The notes under the pieces are model-generated. The model worked only from the letters and a program-made list of their open reading frames with translations, was not told the DNA's origin and searched no databases. Shown here piece after piece: positions 41,737-52,160 of a stretch of 64,000 nucleotides of DNA. Each line of letters begins with the position of its first letter. The stretch's first letter is position 1. Origin of the DNA: Pantoea piersonii (GTDB lineage Bacteria; Pseudomonadota; Gammaproteobacteria; Enterobacterales; Enterobacteriaceae); the NCBI RefSeq assembly GCF_003612015.1, contig NZ_RARB01000003.1:270023-334022 (forward strand), written 5' to 3'. The position numbers and the translations under genes were made by a program.

Positions 41737-43023
41737 ATGGACGCATTGATGTTAATCGGCAGCCTGGTTGTGCTGCTGCTGTTGGGTTTTCCCGTCGCCT
41801 TCGCTGTGGGCCTCAGCGCCTTTATCGGCGCATGGTGGATCGATCTGCCGCTGGAGGCGGTGGTGATTCAGATCACCAACGGCGTTAATAAGTTTTCGCT
41901 GCTCACCATTCCCTTCTTTATTCTGGCGGGCGCGATTATGGCGGAAGGCGGCATTGCGCGACGGCTGGTTAATTTCGCCTATATCTTTGTCGGCTTTATT
42001 CGCGGCGGGCTGTCGCTGGTAAATATTGTCGCCTCAACCTTTTTCGGCGCGATTTCCGGCTCGTCGGTGGCGGATACCGCCTCGATTGGTTCGGTGATGA
42101 TTCCGCAAATGGAGCAGAAGGGTTATCCACGCGACTTTGCCGCGGCGGTCACCGCCAGCGGCTCGGTGCAGGCGGTGCTGACGCCGCCCAGTCATAACTC
42201 GGTGATCTATTCGCTGGCGACCGGCGGCGTGGTGACCATCTCCTCGCTGTTCGTCGCTGGCATCTTTCCCGGCTTGCTGCTGGGTTTCTGCCTGATGGTG
42301 ATGTGTCTCGCTTTCGCACGCAAGCGGGGTTACCCCAAAGGGGAACGCATTCCGTTTCGCCAGGCGGTGAAGATCTTCTTTGACGCCTTCTGGGGTCTCT
42401 TTACCATCGTGATCATTCTGGGCGGCATCCTGTCGGGCATCTTTACCGCGTCGGAATCAGCCGCCATCGCCTGCCTCTGGGCCTTCTTCGTCACCATGTT
42501 TATTTACCGCGACTTTAAGTGGAACCAGCTGCATATTCTGCTGTTCCGCACCATCAAGACGGTGACTATCGTGATGGTGCTGATCGCCTTTGCGGCGGGC
42601 TTCGGCGCGGTGATGACCTTTATGCAGCTGCCGACCATTATCACCGACGCCTTTACCAGCCTGTCGGATAACAAGTACGTCATTCTGATGTGCATCAACC
42701 TGCTGCTGCTGGTGATCGGCACGCTGATGGATATGGCGCCGATTATCCTTATCCTGACGCCGGTGCTGCTGCCGGTGGCGACCACGCTGGGCATCGATCC
42801 GGTGCACTTCGGCATGATCATGATGACCAATCTCGGCATCGGGCTGATTACCCCGCCGGTGGGGACGGTGCTGTTTGTCGCCAGCGCGGTAAGCAAGCAG
42901 AAGATTGAGCAAGTGGTAGGCGCGATGATGCCTTTCTACGTCATGTTGTTTCTGGTGCTGATGCTGATCACGTATATACCCGCCCTCTCGCTGTGGCTGC
43001 CGCATCTGATGGGAGTGATGTAA
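41737..43023 (+). CDS. TRAP transporter large permease DctM
   Basis: A 428-residue membrane protein of the DctM family (ion transporter superfamily) with 11-12 helices; it is the Na+-coupled transport subunit. The conserved GAISGSSVADTASIGSVMIP motif (split in the family by helix hairpin 1) and the MTNLGIGLITPPVGTVLF motif of hairpin 2 are present. Ribosome-binding site GGAG. This ends the TRAP operon; a hairpin follows. The operon stands between exbB and metC, which are neighbours in E. coli. Confidence 0.92.
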   Translation: MDALMLIGSLVVLLLLGFPVAFAVGLSAFIGAWWIDLPLEAVVIQITNGVNKFSLLTIPFFILAGAIMAEGGIARRLVNFAYIFVGFIRGGLSLVNIVASTFFGAISGSSVADTASIGSVMIPQMEQKGYPRDFAAAVTASGSVQAVLTPPSHNSVIYSLATGGVVTISSLFVAGIFPGLLLGFCLMVMCLAFARKRGYPKGERIPFRQAVKIFFDAFWGLFTIVIILGGILSGIFTASESAAIACLWAFFVTMFIYRDFKWNQLHILLFRTIKTVTIVMVLIAFAAGFGAVMTFMQLPTIITDAFTSLSDNKYVILMCINLLLLVIGTLMDMAPIILILTPVLLPVATTLGIDPVHFGMIMMTNLGIGLITPPVGTVLFVASAVSKQKIEQVVGAMMPFYVMLFLVLMLITYIPALSLWLPHLMGVM

Positions 43024-43033
43024 CGCGCTGAAA

Positions 43034-43093
43034 GGCGCGGCGGCGTGGCCTTCTCGCGCACCGCGCCGCCGCGCCCTGTCCGCTGTCGGACAG
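43034..43093 (+). terminator. Two consecutive hairpins after dctM
   Basis: A 12-bp perfect GC stem (43034-43045 with 43064-43075, 18-nt loop) is followed at once by a 7-bp stem CTGTCCG/CGGACAG (43076-43082 with 43087-43093). Only short T-runs follow. Likely the end of the TRAP transcript. Confidence 0.55.
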
Positions 43094-43180
43094 GTTCTGA
43101 ATATCAGGATTTGGGGTCAACCCTGAACGGTAATTCGTGGTAACGTGAAGGCTTTGTAGCAGGCGGCAGAGCAGACACGA

Positions 43181-44371
43181 ATGACGACCAAAAAAATAGA
43201 TACCACCTTAGTCAGCGCGGGACGCAGCAAACGTTACACTCAGGGCGCGGTCAACAGCGTAATTCAGCGCGCCTCCTCCCTGGTTTTTGACACCGTCGCC
43301 GATAAAAAACGCGCCACGGCGGGACGCGCTACCGGGGAACTCTTTTATGGCCGTCGCGGCACCCTGACTCACTTCTCGCTGCAGGATGCGATGACCGAGC
43401 TGGAAGGCGGCGCGGGCTGCGTGCTCTACCCCTGCGGCGCGGCGGCAGTTGCGAACGCCATTCTCTCTTTTGTCGACGCGGGCGATCATGTGCTGATGTG
43501 CGGCGCGGTCTATGAGCCGACGCAAGACTTCTGCACCAAAATCCTCAGCAAACTCGGCGTCGCCACTACCTTCTACGACCACACTATCGGCAGCGAAATT
43601 GGCGCGCTGGTGCGTGCGGAAACGCGCGTGGTGTTTCTGGAGTCCCCCGCCTCTGTCACCATGGAGGTACAGGATATTCCGGCAATTGTCGCAGCGGTGC
43701 GCGCAAAGGCGCCTGACGCGGTGATCATGATGGATAATACCTGGGCGGCGGGCTTTTTCTTCAATGCACTGGCGCACGGCGTGGATATTTCAATTCAGGC
43801 AGGTACCAAATATCTGATTGGCCACAGCGACGCGATGATCGGCACCGCGGTGGCGAACGCGCGCTGCTGGGAGCAGCTGCGCGAGAACTCCTACCTGATG
43901 GGCCAGACGGTGGACGCCGACAGCGCCTATATGGCGAGCCGCGGCCTGCGTACCCTCGCTACGCGCCTGCGTCAGCATGAGGCGAGCGCGCTGCAGGTGG
44001 CGGAGTGGCTGACGACGCGTCCGGAAGTGGCGCGCGTCAACCATCCGGCGCTGCCGCAGAGCAAAGGCCACACCTTCTGGAAACGTGACTTCAGCGGCAG
44101 CAGTGGCTTGTTTTCATTTGTGCTGCATGAAAAACTCAGCGACGAAAAACTGGCACATTACCTTGATCGCTTCCACCATTTCAGCATGGCCTATTCGTGG
44201 GGCGGTTACGAGTCGCTTATTCTGGCGAACCAGCCGGAAGAGCTGGCGGCAATCCGACCGGCGGGGGGCGTCGACTTTGACGGAACCCTGGTGCGTCTGC
44301 ATATTGGTCTGGAACACGTTGACGACCTGATTGACGATTTAACGGCGGGCTTTAACCGCCTGACGCAGTAA
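43181..44371 (+). CDS. metC: Cystathionine beta-lyase MetC
   Basis: A 396-residue PLP enzyme of the Cys/Met metabolism family that cleaves cystathionine to homocysteine, pyruvate and ammonia in methionine synthesis. The PLP lysine is in [13 protein letters not shown]. The conserved [17 protein letters not shown]-terminal region and MDNTWAAG motif are as in E. coli. The ribosome-binding site before ATG 43181 is weak. Upstream (43094-43180) a MetJ box is expected, but I see only a poor match. Monocistronic or read through into yghB. Confidence 0.95.
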   Translation: MTTKKIDTTLVSAGRSKRYTQGAVNSVIQRASSLVFDTVADKKRATAGRATGELFYGRRGTLTHFSLQDAMTELEGGAGCVLYPCGAAAVANAILSFVDAGDHVLMCGAVYEPTQDFCTKILSKLGVATTFYDHTIGSEIGALVRAETRVVFLESPASVTMEVQDIPAIVAAVRAKAPDAVIMMDNTWAAGFFFNALAHGVDISIQAGTKYLIGHSDAMIGTAVANARCWEQLRENSYLMGQTVDADSAYMASRGLRTLATRLRQHEASALQVAEWLTTRPEVARVNHPALPQSKGHTFWKRDFSGSSGLFSFVLHEKLSDEKLAHYLDRFHHFSMAYSWGGYESLILANQPEELAAIRPAGGVDFDGTLVRLHIGLEHVDDLIDDLTAGFNRLTQ

Positions 44372-44476
44372 TAACTTAAACAGAACCTCAACCACAGAAT
44401 GGCGACCGGCCGCAGATCAAATCTCTGTACCGGATTGCCGCTAAAATAGATTCCTTGTGACTCGATGGGATAGCAG

Positions 44477-45139
44477 ATGAGTGTTTTACACGAGATTGTT
44501 CACGCGCTCTGGCATCAGGATTTTGCCGCGCTGGCCGATCCTAATGTGGTTTGGGTAGTTTACGGCGTCATGTTTCTGACGCTGTTTCTGGAAAATGGCC
44601 TGCTTCCCGCCTCTTTTTTGCCAGGCGACAGTTTGCTGCTGCTGGCGGGCGCGATGGTCGCCAAAGGGGTGATGGATTTTTTCCCGACCATGGTGATCCT
44701 GACCACCGCCGCCAGCCTCGGCTGCTGGCTCAGTTACCTGCAGGGACGCTGGCTCGGCAATACGCGTCTGGTGAAGGGCTGGCTGATGCACCTGCCAGCG
44801 CAATATCATCAGCGCGCGTGGCAGCTCTTTAACCGTCACGGCCTGATGGCACTGCTGGTGGGACGCTTTCTGGCGTTCGTCCGTACCATTCTGCCTACCA
44901 TGGCGGGCATCTCCGGCCTGCAGAACGGCCGGTTTCAGCTCTTTAACTGGCTCAGCGGGCTGCTGTGGGTGGCGATTGTCGTGGCGTTTGGCTACGGCAT
45001 CAGCCAGGTGCCCTTTATCAAACGCCATGAAGATCAGGTCATGGCGATCCTGATGGTGCTGCCGGTCGTTCTGCTGTTTGTTGGCCTGGCAGGCAGCATT
45101 GTGGTGATCTGGAAAAAACGTCGGCAAAAACAGGCCTGA
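44477..45139 (+). CDS. yghB: DedA-family membrane protein YghB
   Basis: A 220-residue inner-membrane protein of the DedA superfamily. It matches E. coli YghB closely, including [16 protein letters not shown] and [20 protein letters not shown]. DedA proteins are needed for membrane homeostasis, cell division and proton-motive-force maintenance, and some act as lipid flippases or scramblases. It has the E. coli position between metC and yqhC. Confidence 0.94.
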   Translation: MSVLHEIVHALWHQDFAALADPNVVWVVYGVMFLTLFLENGLLPASFLPGDSLLLLAGAMVAKGVMDFFPTMVILTTAASLGCWLSYLQGRWLGNTRLVKGWLMHLPAQYHQRAWQLFNRHGLMALLVGRFLAFVRTILPTMAGISGLQNGRFQLFNWLSGLLWVAIVVAFGYGISQVPFIKRHEDQVMAILMVLPVVLLFVGLAGSIVVIWKKRRQKQA

Positions 45140-45149
45140 TCGCGCTGCG

Positions 45150-46058
45150 TCAGGCCTGCGGCTCCGCCACTGTCTGACGCACGCGGCTAACTTCCTCGCC
45201 CGGCGTCACGCCGAAATAGCGCTTAAACTCCCGTGAAAACTGTGATGGGCTCTCGTAGCCCACGCGTACTGCCGCCGCACTCGCTTTTAATCCGTCATGC
45301 AACATCAGCAGCCGCGCCTGATGCAGCCGGTAGCGCTTCAGATACTGCAGCGGCGAGGTTTGCGTTACCGCCTTGAAGTTATGGTGAAACGCCGAGACGC
45401 TCATATTCACTTCCGCCGCCAGCGCATCGACGCTGAGGTTATCCGCATAGTGGTTTTCAATACGGCGCAGCGCGCGGGCGATCTGGCTGAACTGGGTGTG
45501 GCGGCTCACCAGCGACAGCAGCGCGCCGCCCGTCGGTCCGGTCAGCACGTAATAGATAATCTCGCGCACGATTTGCGGCCCCAGCACGCGCGCGTCGCGT
45601 GGATTCGCCATCACGTCCAGCAGGCGCTCCGCCGCGCACAGCATCGGTTCGGTCAGCCAGGCTGAGTGAATGCCCGAGGTCTGCGGCTGTGGCTGAAAAT
45701 CCTCATCGTCGCCAATCTCTATCAGCAGATCCTGCAGGCTGGCGGTATCGACCGTCAGACACATGCCCGCGACCGGCTCTTCCGGCGACGCCCAGGTTTC
45801 GCACTCCACCGGCAGCGGCACCGTCAGCATCAGATATTTGGTGGCGTCGTAGGTAAAAACGGTGCTGCCGAGATAACCGGTTTTGCTGCCCTGAAACAGA
45901 ATAACGATACCGGGCTGATACATCACCGGCGTGCGCGGCTGATATTGATTAAGGTAAATCAGATTGACGTTTTCCACCGGGCAAAGGCGGTTGCGTCCAT
46001 GGGTCATTAGGGTCACAACCTGGTTTGCCAGGTGCTGACACAGAGCTTCGTGCGCCAT
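45150..46058 (-). CDS. yqhC: AraC-family regulator YqhC
   Basis: A 302-residue regulator with an N-terminal cupin-like AraC_N domain (about 20-170) and a C-terminal double helix-turn-helix (about 195-295, ending [22 protein letters not shown]). E. coli YqhC activates yqhD-dkgA in response to reactive aldehydes. The start at 46058 (MAHEALCQ) follows GAGAG; the longer frame runs into the divergent promoter. It is divergent from dkgA across 194 bp. yqhD, the aldehyde reductase that normally stands between, is absent from this place. Confidence 0.9.
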   Translation of the reverse strand: MAHEALCQHLANQVVTLMTHGRNRLCPVENVNLIYLNQYQPRTPVMYQPGIVILFQGSKTGYLGSTVFTYDATKYLMLTVPLPVECETWASPEEPVAGMCLTVDTASLQDLLIEIGDDEDFQPQPQTSGIHSAWLTEPMLCAAERLLDVMANPRDARVLGPQIVREIIYYVLTGPTGGALLSLVSRHTQFSQIARALRRIENHYADNLSVDALAAEVNMSVSAFHHNFKAVTQTSPLQYLKRYRLHQARLLMLHDGLKASAAAVRVGYESPSQFSREFKRYFGVTPGEEVSRVRQTVAEPQA

Positions 46059-46252
46059 GCATTTCTCTCGCAGGGTAAAGAAACCAGTCTGCCAGGCTGC
46101 TGCGAAATTCGCCACTGAAATGGAGAAACAGGCAAGACTTCCGCAGGATCAGGCAGGGCGGGAAACGGAATTGCCGACCACAATGAAAACAGGGTCAGGT
46201 TTGTTGACTAGACTTAAGCCTCACAGGTTCACTGCAACAGAAAGGAGCACTT

Positions 46253-47080
46253 ATGGCAGATCAACCGATTATCAAACTGCACGACGGCAATATGATGCCA
46301 CAGCTGGGGCTTGGCGTGTGGCAGGCGAGCAATGAAGACGCCCACCGCGCCGTGCTTAAGGCGCTGGAGGTCGGCTACCGCTCGATCGACACCGCCGCCG
46401 CCTACAAAAACGAAGAGGCGATCGGCCGGGCGTTACAGGATACCGATGTGCCGCGCGAAGATATTTTCGTTACCACCAAGCTGTGGAATGACGATCAGCA
46501 GAATGTGCAGCAGGCGATGGAAACCAGCCTGAAAAAACTGCAGCTGGAGCAGGTTGATCTCTATCTGATGCACTGGCCGTGCCCGGAGAAAGATCACTAC
46601 GTTGACGCCTGGAAAGCGATGATTGAACTGCAGCAGCAGGGGCTGGCCAAAAGCATCGGCGTCTGCAACTTCCATGAAGCGCACCTGAAACGCCTGCTGG
46701 ACGAAACCGGCGTTTCGCCGGTAGTGAACCAGATCGAGCTGCACCCGATGCTGCAGCAGCGCACGCTGCACGCCTGGAACGCCATGCATCAGATCCAGAC
46801 TGAGTCCTGGAGCCCGCTGGCGCAGGGCGGCGAAGGCGTCTTCGATCAGGACATTATTCGTCAGCTGGCGAAAAAATATGGCAAAACCCCGGCGCAGATC
46901 GTGATCCGCTGGCATCTCGACAGCGGCCTGGTGGTGATCCCGAAATCGGTAACGCCTGAGCGTATCGCCGAAAACTTCGCGGTATTCGATTTCCGCCTGG
47001 AGAAAACCGAACTGAGCGAAATCGCGAAGCTGGACCGCGGCAATCGTCTGGGGCCGGATCCAGAGACCTTCAACGGCTAA
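46253..47080 (+). CDS. dkgA: 2,5-didehydrogluconate reductase A / methylglyoxal reductase
   Basis: A 275-residue NADPH-dependent aldo-keto reductase, cytosolic. The catalytic tetrad is Asp46, Tyr51, Lys76 and His107; the IPKSVTPERIAEN NADPH-binding loop is present. It reduces 2,5-diketo-D-gluconate and also methylglyoxal and other aldehydes. AAAGGAG stands before the ATG. It is the first gene after the YqhC-controlled divergent promoter and is probably YqhC-activated. 2,5-diketogluconate reduction is a well-known trait of Pantoea and Erwinia relatives. Confidence 0.94.
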   Translation: MADQPIIKLHDGNMMPQLGLGVWQASNEDAHRAVLKALEVGYRSIDTAAAYKNEEAIGRALQDTDVPREDIFVTTKLWNDDQQNVQQAMETSLKKLQLEQVDLYLMHWPCPEKDHYVDAWKAMIELQQQGLAKSIGVCNFHEAHLKRLLDETGVSPVVNQIELHPMLQQRTLHAWNAMHQIQTESWSPLAQGGEGVFDQDIIRQLAKKYGKTPAQIVIRWHLDSGLVVIPKSVTPERIAENFAVFDFRLEKTELSEIAKLDRGNRLGPDPETFNG

Positions 47081-47087
47081 CCACTAC

Positions 47088-47113
47088 GCGCGCTGTCCTG
47101 ACGGGCAGCGCGC
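47088..47113. terminator. Hairpin between convergent dkgA and ftsP
   Basis: GCGCGCTG/CAGCGCGC (47088-47095 with 47106-47113), extendable by three inner pairs. It lies in the 50-bp gap between convergent genes and has no T-tract, so it is a possible bidirectional terminator. Confidence 0.5.
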
Positions 47114-47130
47114 CCTTCCCTGCAACCGCT

Positions 47131-48561
47131 TTACGCCGTCGGCTGCACCAGCAGCTGCCCGGCGGTGCCAAGATCGGCCAGCTCCAGCGTCTGACTGTAG
47201 TAGACAAAGGGGAAATGATCGGACGAACTTTGCGGGAAACTCACCAGCAGTTCGACCTCGCCATCTACCCAGACGGTATCTTTCCAGCCGCGATCTTCGC
47301 CCATCGGCTGCGCGCCGTTAACGCTCTTAATCAGGAACATCGCGCCCTGAATATGCATCGCCTGCGGCCGATCCGCGCGCAGGATCCAGCGCTCAAAGGT
47401 TCCCTGCTGCACGGTGGTATCGATGCGGTTCATATCCCACCGCGCGCCGTTGATGCCCGGTATATCGTCGCCGATGCGGAATTCGCGCGTGCGCGTCGCC
47501 ATGCCGTCGAGGATCTGATCCGCCAGCAGGCGCATCGGCAGATTATCGGTCACCAGGGGCAACAGGCCGGTCGGACGCAGCGTCAGCACCAGCGTATTGG
47601 TCAGAATGGAAGAGGGTTCGAACAGGCCGCGCAGCCGGTCCATGATGCCTGCTGCCGTGCCTGCGGTAATCGATACCTCATCGCCCTGCGACATATCCAC
47701 CAGCACTTCACGACGCTCGCCCGGCGCCAGCGAAAGCTGCTGTACCGCCACCGGCGCGGGCAGAAAGCCCTGATCGCTGGCAATAACGGTAAAGGGACGG
47801 TTATCGCTCAGCGCCATCTGATAGCGGCGCGAGTTCGAGGCGTTAAGCAGACGCAGGCGCACCCAGCCGCGCGATACCTCGACGAAAGGGTTCTGCACGC
47901 CGTTGACCAGCAGGACGTCACCAAGAAAGCCGCCGTCATGCGGCGGATCGTAGGTAGGCGTGCCGAAGTTATCGAGACGCTTGTCCTGAATAATCAGCGG
48001 GAAGTCATCTACGCCGTAGTGACGCGGCAGCGGCAGCTGCTTGCTCACCTCATCTTCGATCAGCCACATGCCCGCCAGCCCGTTATAGATGTGCGGCGCC
48101 ATGCGGTTCGGCGTGCTGGCGTGGTACCAGCAGGTAGCGGCGTTCTGGCGGATCGGCAGCACCGGCGCCCAGTCGACGCCAGCGGACATCATGCGCGGCG
48201 CGCCGCCCATTAGCGCGCCCGGCACCTGCAGGCCGCTAACGGTCATCGCCACCGGTTCGTTAAGACGGTTGCTGTAAATCAGCTTGACGTCGTCGCCGTT
48301 GTAAACGCGCACCGTCGGGCCGAGGTAGAGGCCGTTTACGCCCCATACCGGCACTTTGTTATTGTCGCCGCGGAAGGACCAGTGGCTGCGCATTAGCGTC
48401 AGAAAGAGCGGCTGGCCGCGGCGCGACTCGATAAGCGGAGGAACCGGCAGCGGCGTATCGCCGCCGGGAGCGGAGGCGGCGCGCGCCGCTGAAGGCAAGA
48501 GACCTGCGCTAAGCGCCGCGCCAGCAGAAAGCTGGATAAACTGTCGTCTGCTGAAAGACAT
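47131..48561 (-). CDS. ftsP: Cell division protein FtsP (SufI)
   Basis: A 476-residue periplasmic protein with the fold of multicopper oxidases but no copper, which stabilises the divisome under stress. The twin-arginine signal SRRQFIQL begins at residue 4 and is followed by a hydrophobic stretch ending ARA-AS. Three cupredoxin domains follow. The copper-ligand histidines of true oxidases (HCH clusters) are missing, as expected. It stands upstream of plsC in the usual opposite order (plsC then ftsP on the same strand). Confidence 0.94.
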   Translation of the reverse strand: MSFSRRQFIQLSAGAALSAGLLPSAARAASAPGGDTPLPVPPLIESRRGQPLFLTLMRSHWSFRGDNNKVPVWGVNGLYLGPTVRVYNGDDVKLIYSNRLNEPVAMTVSGLQVPGALMGGAPRMMSAGVDWAPVLPIRQNAATCWYHASTPNRMAPHIYNGLAGMWLIEDEVSKQLPLPRHYGVDDFPLIIQDKRLDNFGTPTYDPPHDGGFLGDVLLVNGVQNPFVEVSRGWVRLRLLNASNSRRYQMALSDNRPFTVIASDQGFLPAPVAVQQLSLAPGERREVLVDMSQGDEVSITAGTAAGIMDRLRGLFEPSSILTNTLVLTLRPTGLLPLVTDNLPMRLLADQILDGMATRTREFRIGDDIPGINGARWDMNRIDTTVQQGTFERWILRADRPQAMHIQGAMFLIKSVNGAQPMGEDRGWKDTVWVDGEVELLVSFPQSSSDHFPFVYYSQTLELADLGTAGQLLVQPTA

Positions 48562-48693
48562 AGAACGTCAAACCCTTTACGCGTGGCGCTTGCGCGCCAG
48601 TCGATTGTTATTCTTGATTTATTGCTGTGTTGCGTCGCGGCGGCCAGAGCGCGCCGCGTGCATCCATGCGGGTGCCGGCGAGACGCAGGCCGG

Positions 48694-49431
48694 TCAGAGT
48701 TTACCGCTTTTTTCGCGCGCCTCGACTTCGGCGTTGAGCGCTTCCAGTTTTTCCATCATCACTTCACGACAATGGGTGGCCAGCTTGCGCACCGACTGCG
48801 TGGTGTAGCCGCTGGTATCGATAGGCGGCAGCATCTCGACGATTACCAGACCGTTATTCAGGCGGTTAAGCTTGATCTTGCCGTGAGTGTTGGAAACCAC
48901 CACCGGGATCACCGGCACGCCTGCCGCCACAGCCGCATGGAACGCGCCGGTTTTAAAAGGTAGCAGACCGCGACCCCGACTGCGCGTGCCCTCCGGAAAC
49001 ATCCAGAACGAGATGCGCTTCTTTTTAAACTGATCGACCAGCTGGCCGATGGTGCTGTGCGCCTTAGTGCGGTTATCGCGGTCGATCAGCAGGTTGCCGG
49101 TCAGCCAGTAGAGCAGGCCGAAGAACGGTACCCACAGCAGGCTTTTTTTCCCGACCGTGACCGTCGTCGGCTGCACAATCTTCGCCGCCGTGATCATGTC
49201 AAAGTTGTTCTGGTGGTTGGCAATATAGATGGCATTGCCGTAGTTTTCCGCGCCGGCGGGTTTACGCAGCTCTACCTTAACGCCGAACACGCCGGAAAGA
49301 CGACCAAACAGGTGGCCAAAGGTAGCGACGTGGCGCGGGTTACGCGGCGAAAACAGGCACCAGATGCAGCCGAAAACACAGACCAGAATCGAGTAGATCA
49401 CCACAAAAATAGTACGTAGTACGAGTAACAT
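48694..49431 (-). CDS. plsC: 1-acyl-sn-glycerol-3-phosphate acyltransferase PlsC
   Basis: A 245-residue inner-membrane enzyme that adds the second acyl chain to lysophosphatidic acid in phospholipid synthesis. The catalytic HX4D motif is NHQNNFD (His73, Asp78) and the glycerol-phosphate-binding motif is FPEGTRS (145-151). The start at 49431 (MLLVLR) after GAGGGA gives exactly the E. coli length; the open frame upstream overlaps the parC 3' end region and is not used. Confidence 0.96.
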   Translation of the reverse strand: MLLVLRTIFVVIYSILVCVFGCIWCLFSPRNPRHVATFGHLFGRLSGVFGVKVELRKPAGAENYGNAIYIANHQNNFDMITAAKIVQPTTVTVGKKSLLWVPFFGLLYWLTGNLLIDRDNRTKAHSTIGQLVDQFKKKRISFWMFPEGTRSRGRGLLPFKTGAFHAAVAAGVPVIPVVVSNTHGKIKLNRLNNGLVIVEMLPPIDTSGYTTQSVRKLATHCREVMMEKLEALNAEVEAREKSGKL

Positions 49432-49477
49432 AAATCCCTCATTATGGCGCGGCGGAGCAAAGGGTCCGCCGCGTTGC

Positions 49478-51751
49478 TCAGGCTTCGCCGTCTTCGCTGA
49501 CGGCACGCGCTGGGGTATCCAGCTCTACCTTGTCGATACGCTGCAGGCCGCGCGGCAGCAGCGTGCCGCGGCGTCCGCGGTCGGCGCGGAATTTTTGCAG
49601 CTCTTCGCTGCGCAGCACCAGCTTACGCTTGCCAACATAGAGCGTGACGGCGCTGCCCGGCGGCAGAATCAGCAGCCATGCCAGTTTATCGTTGCCCGCC
49701 GCGGCGTCCGCCGCAGGAATAGAGATAATCTTGTTGCCCTTGCCTTTCGACATCTGCGGCAGCTCGCCGACCGGGAACATCAGCATACGGCCCGCCTGGG
49801 TAATCGCCAGCAGCATGTCATCTTCATGATGCACCGCCATCGGCGTCATTACGCGCGCGTTATCCGGCAGCGTCAGCAGCGCTTTACCGGCGCGATTGCG
49901 CGAGACCAGATCGGCGAAGGTGCAGATAAAGCCGTAGCCCGCATCAGACGCCATCAGCAGTTTCTGCTCTTCCGCTTCCATCAACACCTGCTCTACCACC
50001 GCGCCCGGCGGCGGCGTCAGCTTGCCGGTCAGCGGCTCGCCCTGCCCGCGCGCCGACGGCAGCGAGGTAGGATCAAGCGTATAGCTGCGTCCGGTCGAGT
50101 CGATAAAGGCGACCGGCTGGTTACTCTTGCCGCGCGCCGAAGCCAGATAGCTGTCGCCCGCTTTATAGCTCAGGCCTGACGGGTCGATATCATGGCCTTT
50201 GGCGCTGCGCACCCAGCCCATCTGCGACAGCACGATGGTGACCGGCTCGGACGGCACCAGCTCGTTCTCGCTCAGCGCTTTGGCCTCTTCGCGTTCATTC
50301 AGCGGCGAACGGCGATCGTCGCCGTAGGCGGCGGCGTCGGCCTGCAGCTCTTTTTTCAGCAGGGTATTCATCTTGCGCTCAGAGGCGAGGATCGCCTGAA
50401 TCTGATCGCGCTCTTTTTCCAGCTCGCTCTGCTCGCCGCGGATCTTCATCTCTTCCAGCTTCGCCAGGTGGCGCAGCTTGAGCTCAAGGATCGCTTCCGC
50501 CTGGGTTTCGCTGATGCCGAAGCGCGACATCAGCACCGGCTTAGGCTCATCCTCGCTGCGGATGATATGGATCACCTCGTCGATATTGAGGAAAGCGACC
50601 AGCAAGCCCTCAAGGATATGCAGACGACGCAGCACGCGTTCAAGGCGGTGGTTAAGACGGCGCTTGACGGTATCGCGACGGAATACCAGCCATTCCGACA
50701 GGATTTCCAGCAGGTTTTTCACCGACGGACGGTTGTCGAGGCCGATCATATTGAGGTTAACGCGATAGCTCTTCTCAAGATCGGTGGTGGCGAACAGGTG
50801 ATGCATGACCTGATCGAGATCCACGCGATTTGAACGCGGCACAATCACCAGCCGCGTCGGGTTTTCATGATCCGATTCATCGCGCAGATCCTCTACCATC
50901 GGCAGCTTTTTATTGCGCATCTGCGCAGCAATCTGCTCCAGCACGCGCGCGCCGGAAACCTGATGCGGCAGCGCGGTGATCACGACTTCGCCGTCCTCTT
51001 TTTTCCAGACGGCGCGCTGGCGGATGGAGCCGCGACCGTTCTGGTAAATTTTACGGATTTCGTCGCGCGGCGTAATGATCTCCGCTTCGGTGGGGTAATC
51101 CGGCCCCTGCACGATATCCAGCAGCGCGTCGAGGCTGGTGTTCGGCTTATCAATCAGGGCGATCGCCGCCTGCGCCACTTCGCGCAGGTTGTGCGGCGGA
51201 ATGTCGGTCGCCATGCCGACGGCGATACCGGTGGTGCCGTTCAGCAGGATATTCGGCAGCCGCGCGGGCAGCATTTTCGGTTCCTGCATCGTGCCGTCGA
51301 AATTCGGCACGAAATCCACGGTGCCCTGGCCCAGCTCGCCGAGCAGCACTTCCGCATATTTTGAAAGGCGTGACTCGGTGTAACGCATCGCCGCGAAGGA
51401 TTTCGGATCGTCAGGCGCGCCCCAGTTACCCTGGCCATCCACCAGCGGATAGCGATAGGAGAACGGCTGCGCCATCAGCACCATCGCTTCATAACAGGCG
51501 CTGTCGCCGTGCGGATGATATTTACCCAGCACATCGCCCACGGTACGCGCTGATTTCTTGAATTTAGCGCTGGCGCTCAGACCGAGTTCCGACATGGCGT
51601 AAACGATACGGCGCTGTACCGGCTTAAGACCGTCGCCGATATAAGGCAAGGCGCGGTCCATAATCACGTACATCGAGTAGTTCAGATACGCGTTTTCGGT
51701 AAATTTGTGCAGGGCAAGACGCTCTGCCCCATCCTGTGTCATTTCGCTCAT
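49478..51751 (-). CDS. parC: DNA topoisomerase IV subunit A
   Basis: A 757-residue type II topoisomerase subunit for chromosome decatenation; it cuts DNA through the active tyrosine in AAMRYTES (Tyr124). A C-terminal beta-pinwheel domain follows the breakage-reunion domain. The start at 51751 ([20 protein letters not shown]) gives four more residues than E. coli. The quinolone-resistance region [12 protein letters not shown] carries Ser84 and Glu88, equivalent to wild-type Ser80 and Glu84 of E. coli, so no ParC resistance substitution is seen. It is followed by plsC. Confidence 0.97.
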   Translation of the reverse strand: MSEMTQDGAERLALHKFTENAYLNYSMYVIMDRALPYIGDGLKPVQRRIVYAMSELGLSASAKFKKSARTVGDVLGKYHPHGDSACYEAMVLMAQPFSYRYPLVDGQGNWGAPDDPKSFAAMRYTESRLSKYAEVLLGELGQGTVDFVPNFDGTMQEPKMLPARLPNILLNGTTGIAVGMATDIPPHNLREVAQAAIALIDKPNTSLDALLDIVQGPDYPTEAEIITPRDEIRKIYQNGRGSIRQRAVWKKEDGEVVITALPHQVSGARVLEQIAAQMRNKKLPMVEDLRDESDHENPTRLVIVPRSNRVDLDQVMHHLFATTDLEKSYRVNLNMIGLDNRPSVKNLLEILSEWLVFRRDTVKRRLNHRLERVLRRLHILEGLLVAFLNIDEVIHIIRSEDEPKPVLMSRFGISETQAEAILELKLRHLAKLEEMKIRGEQSELEKERDQIQAILASERKMNTLLKKELQADAAAYGDDRRSPLNEREEAKALSENELVPSEPVTIVLSQMGWVRSAKGHDIDPSGLSYKAGDSYLASARGKSNQPVAFIDSTGRSYTLDPTSLPSARGQGEPLTGKLTPPPGAVVEQVLMEAEEQKLLMASDAGYGFICTFADLVSRNRAGKALLTLPDNARVMTPMAVHHEDDMLLAITQAGRMLMFPVGELPQMSKGKGNKIISIPAADAAAGNDKLAWLLILPPGSAVTLYVGKRKLVLRSEELQKFRADRGRRGTLLPRGLQRIDKVELDTPARAVSEDGEA

Positions 51752-52160
51752 TAAGCTGGCATCCTCACTTCGTGGCCCGCAACGGCGAGTCATCCGGCGG
51801 TCATTTGGCGAGAATAGTACCTTATTCGCAGGATTTAGTCACAGGGAAGCCGTTGGGGAGGATGAGAATCGTCTGGCAATAAATAACGTGACATTGGCTG
51901 GAAAAATAAAACGGATTGGGAGCGCCATCACAATTATTTTTCGAGCTTTTATGTGAGCAAACTCGCATTTAATCCGCCTCAGCGCTGCCGTATTAATTCT
52001 GTCCGCGCCCGGAGACAACATTTAGTATTGTTGCTGCCGCCCTCCTTTTCTAAATTCATACTTCATAAGAGACACCTTTTTTTGCGACGGCTTGCTGGCA
52101 CCAGAATAAACAGAACGAGGAATAATCCCGAGACGTTTCACCAAAATAAAGGGTGACCGA
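51752..52160. promoter_or_regulatory. AT-rich divergent region parC / PTS operon with CRP-like site
   Basis: 409 bp without a gene, clearly more AT-rich than its surroundings. It serves parC leftward and the PTS regulator gene rightward. A CRP-type site TGTGAGCAAACTCGCA at 51952-51967 matches TGTGA-N6-TCACA at 9 of 10 core positions, about 195 bp before the regulator start; cAMP-CRP control of a sugar PTS operon would be normal. No small ORF with family likeness was seen. Confidence 0.5.

Noticed and set aside
43100..43180. MetJ box before metC
   Set aside because: Only a poor partial match to AGACGTCT repeats was seen; not reported as a feature.
51361..51561. Possible quinolone-resistance mutation in parC
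   Set aside because: The region [12 protein letters not shown] keeps Ser and Glu at the positions equivalent to E. coli 80 and 84, so it is wild type there.
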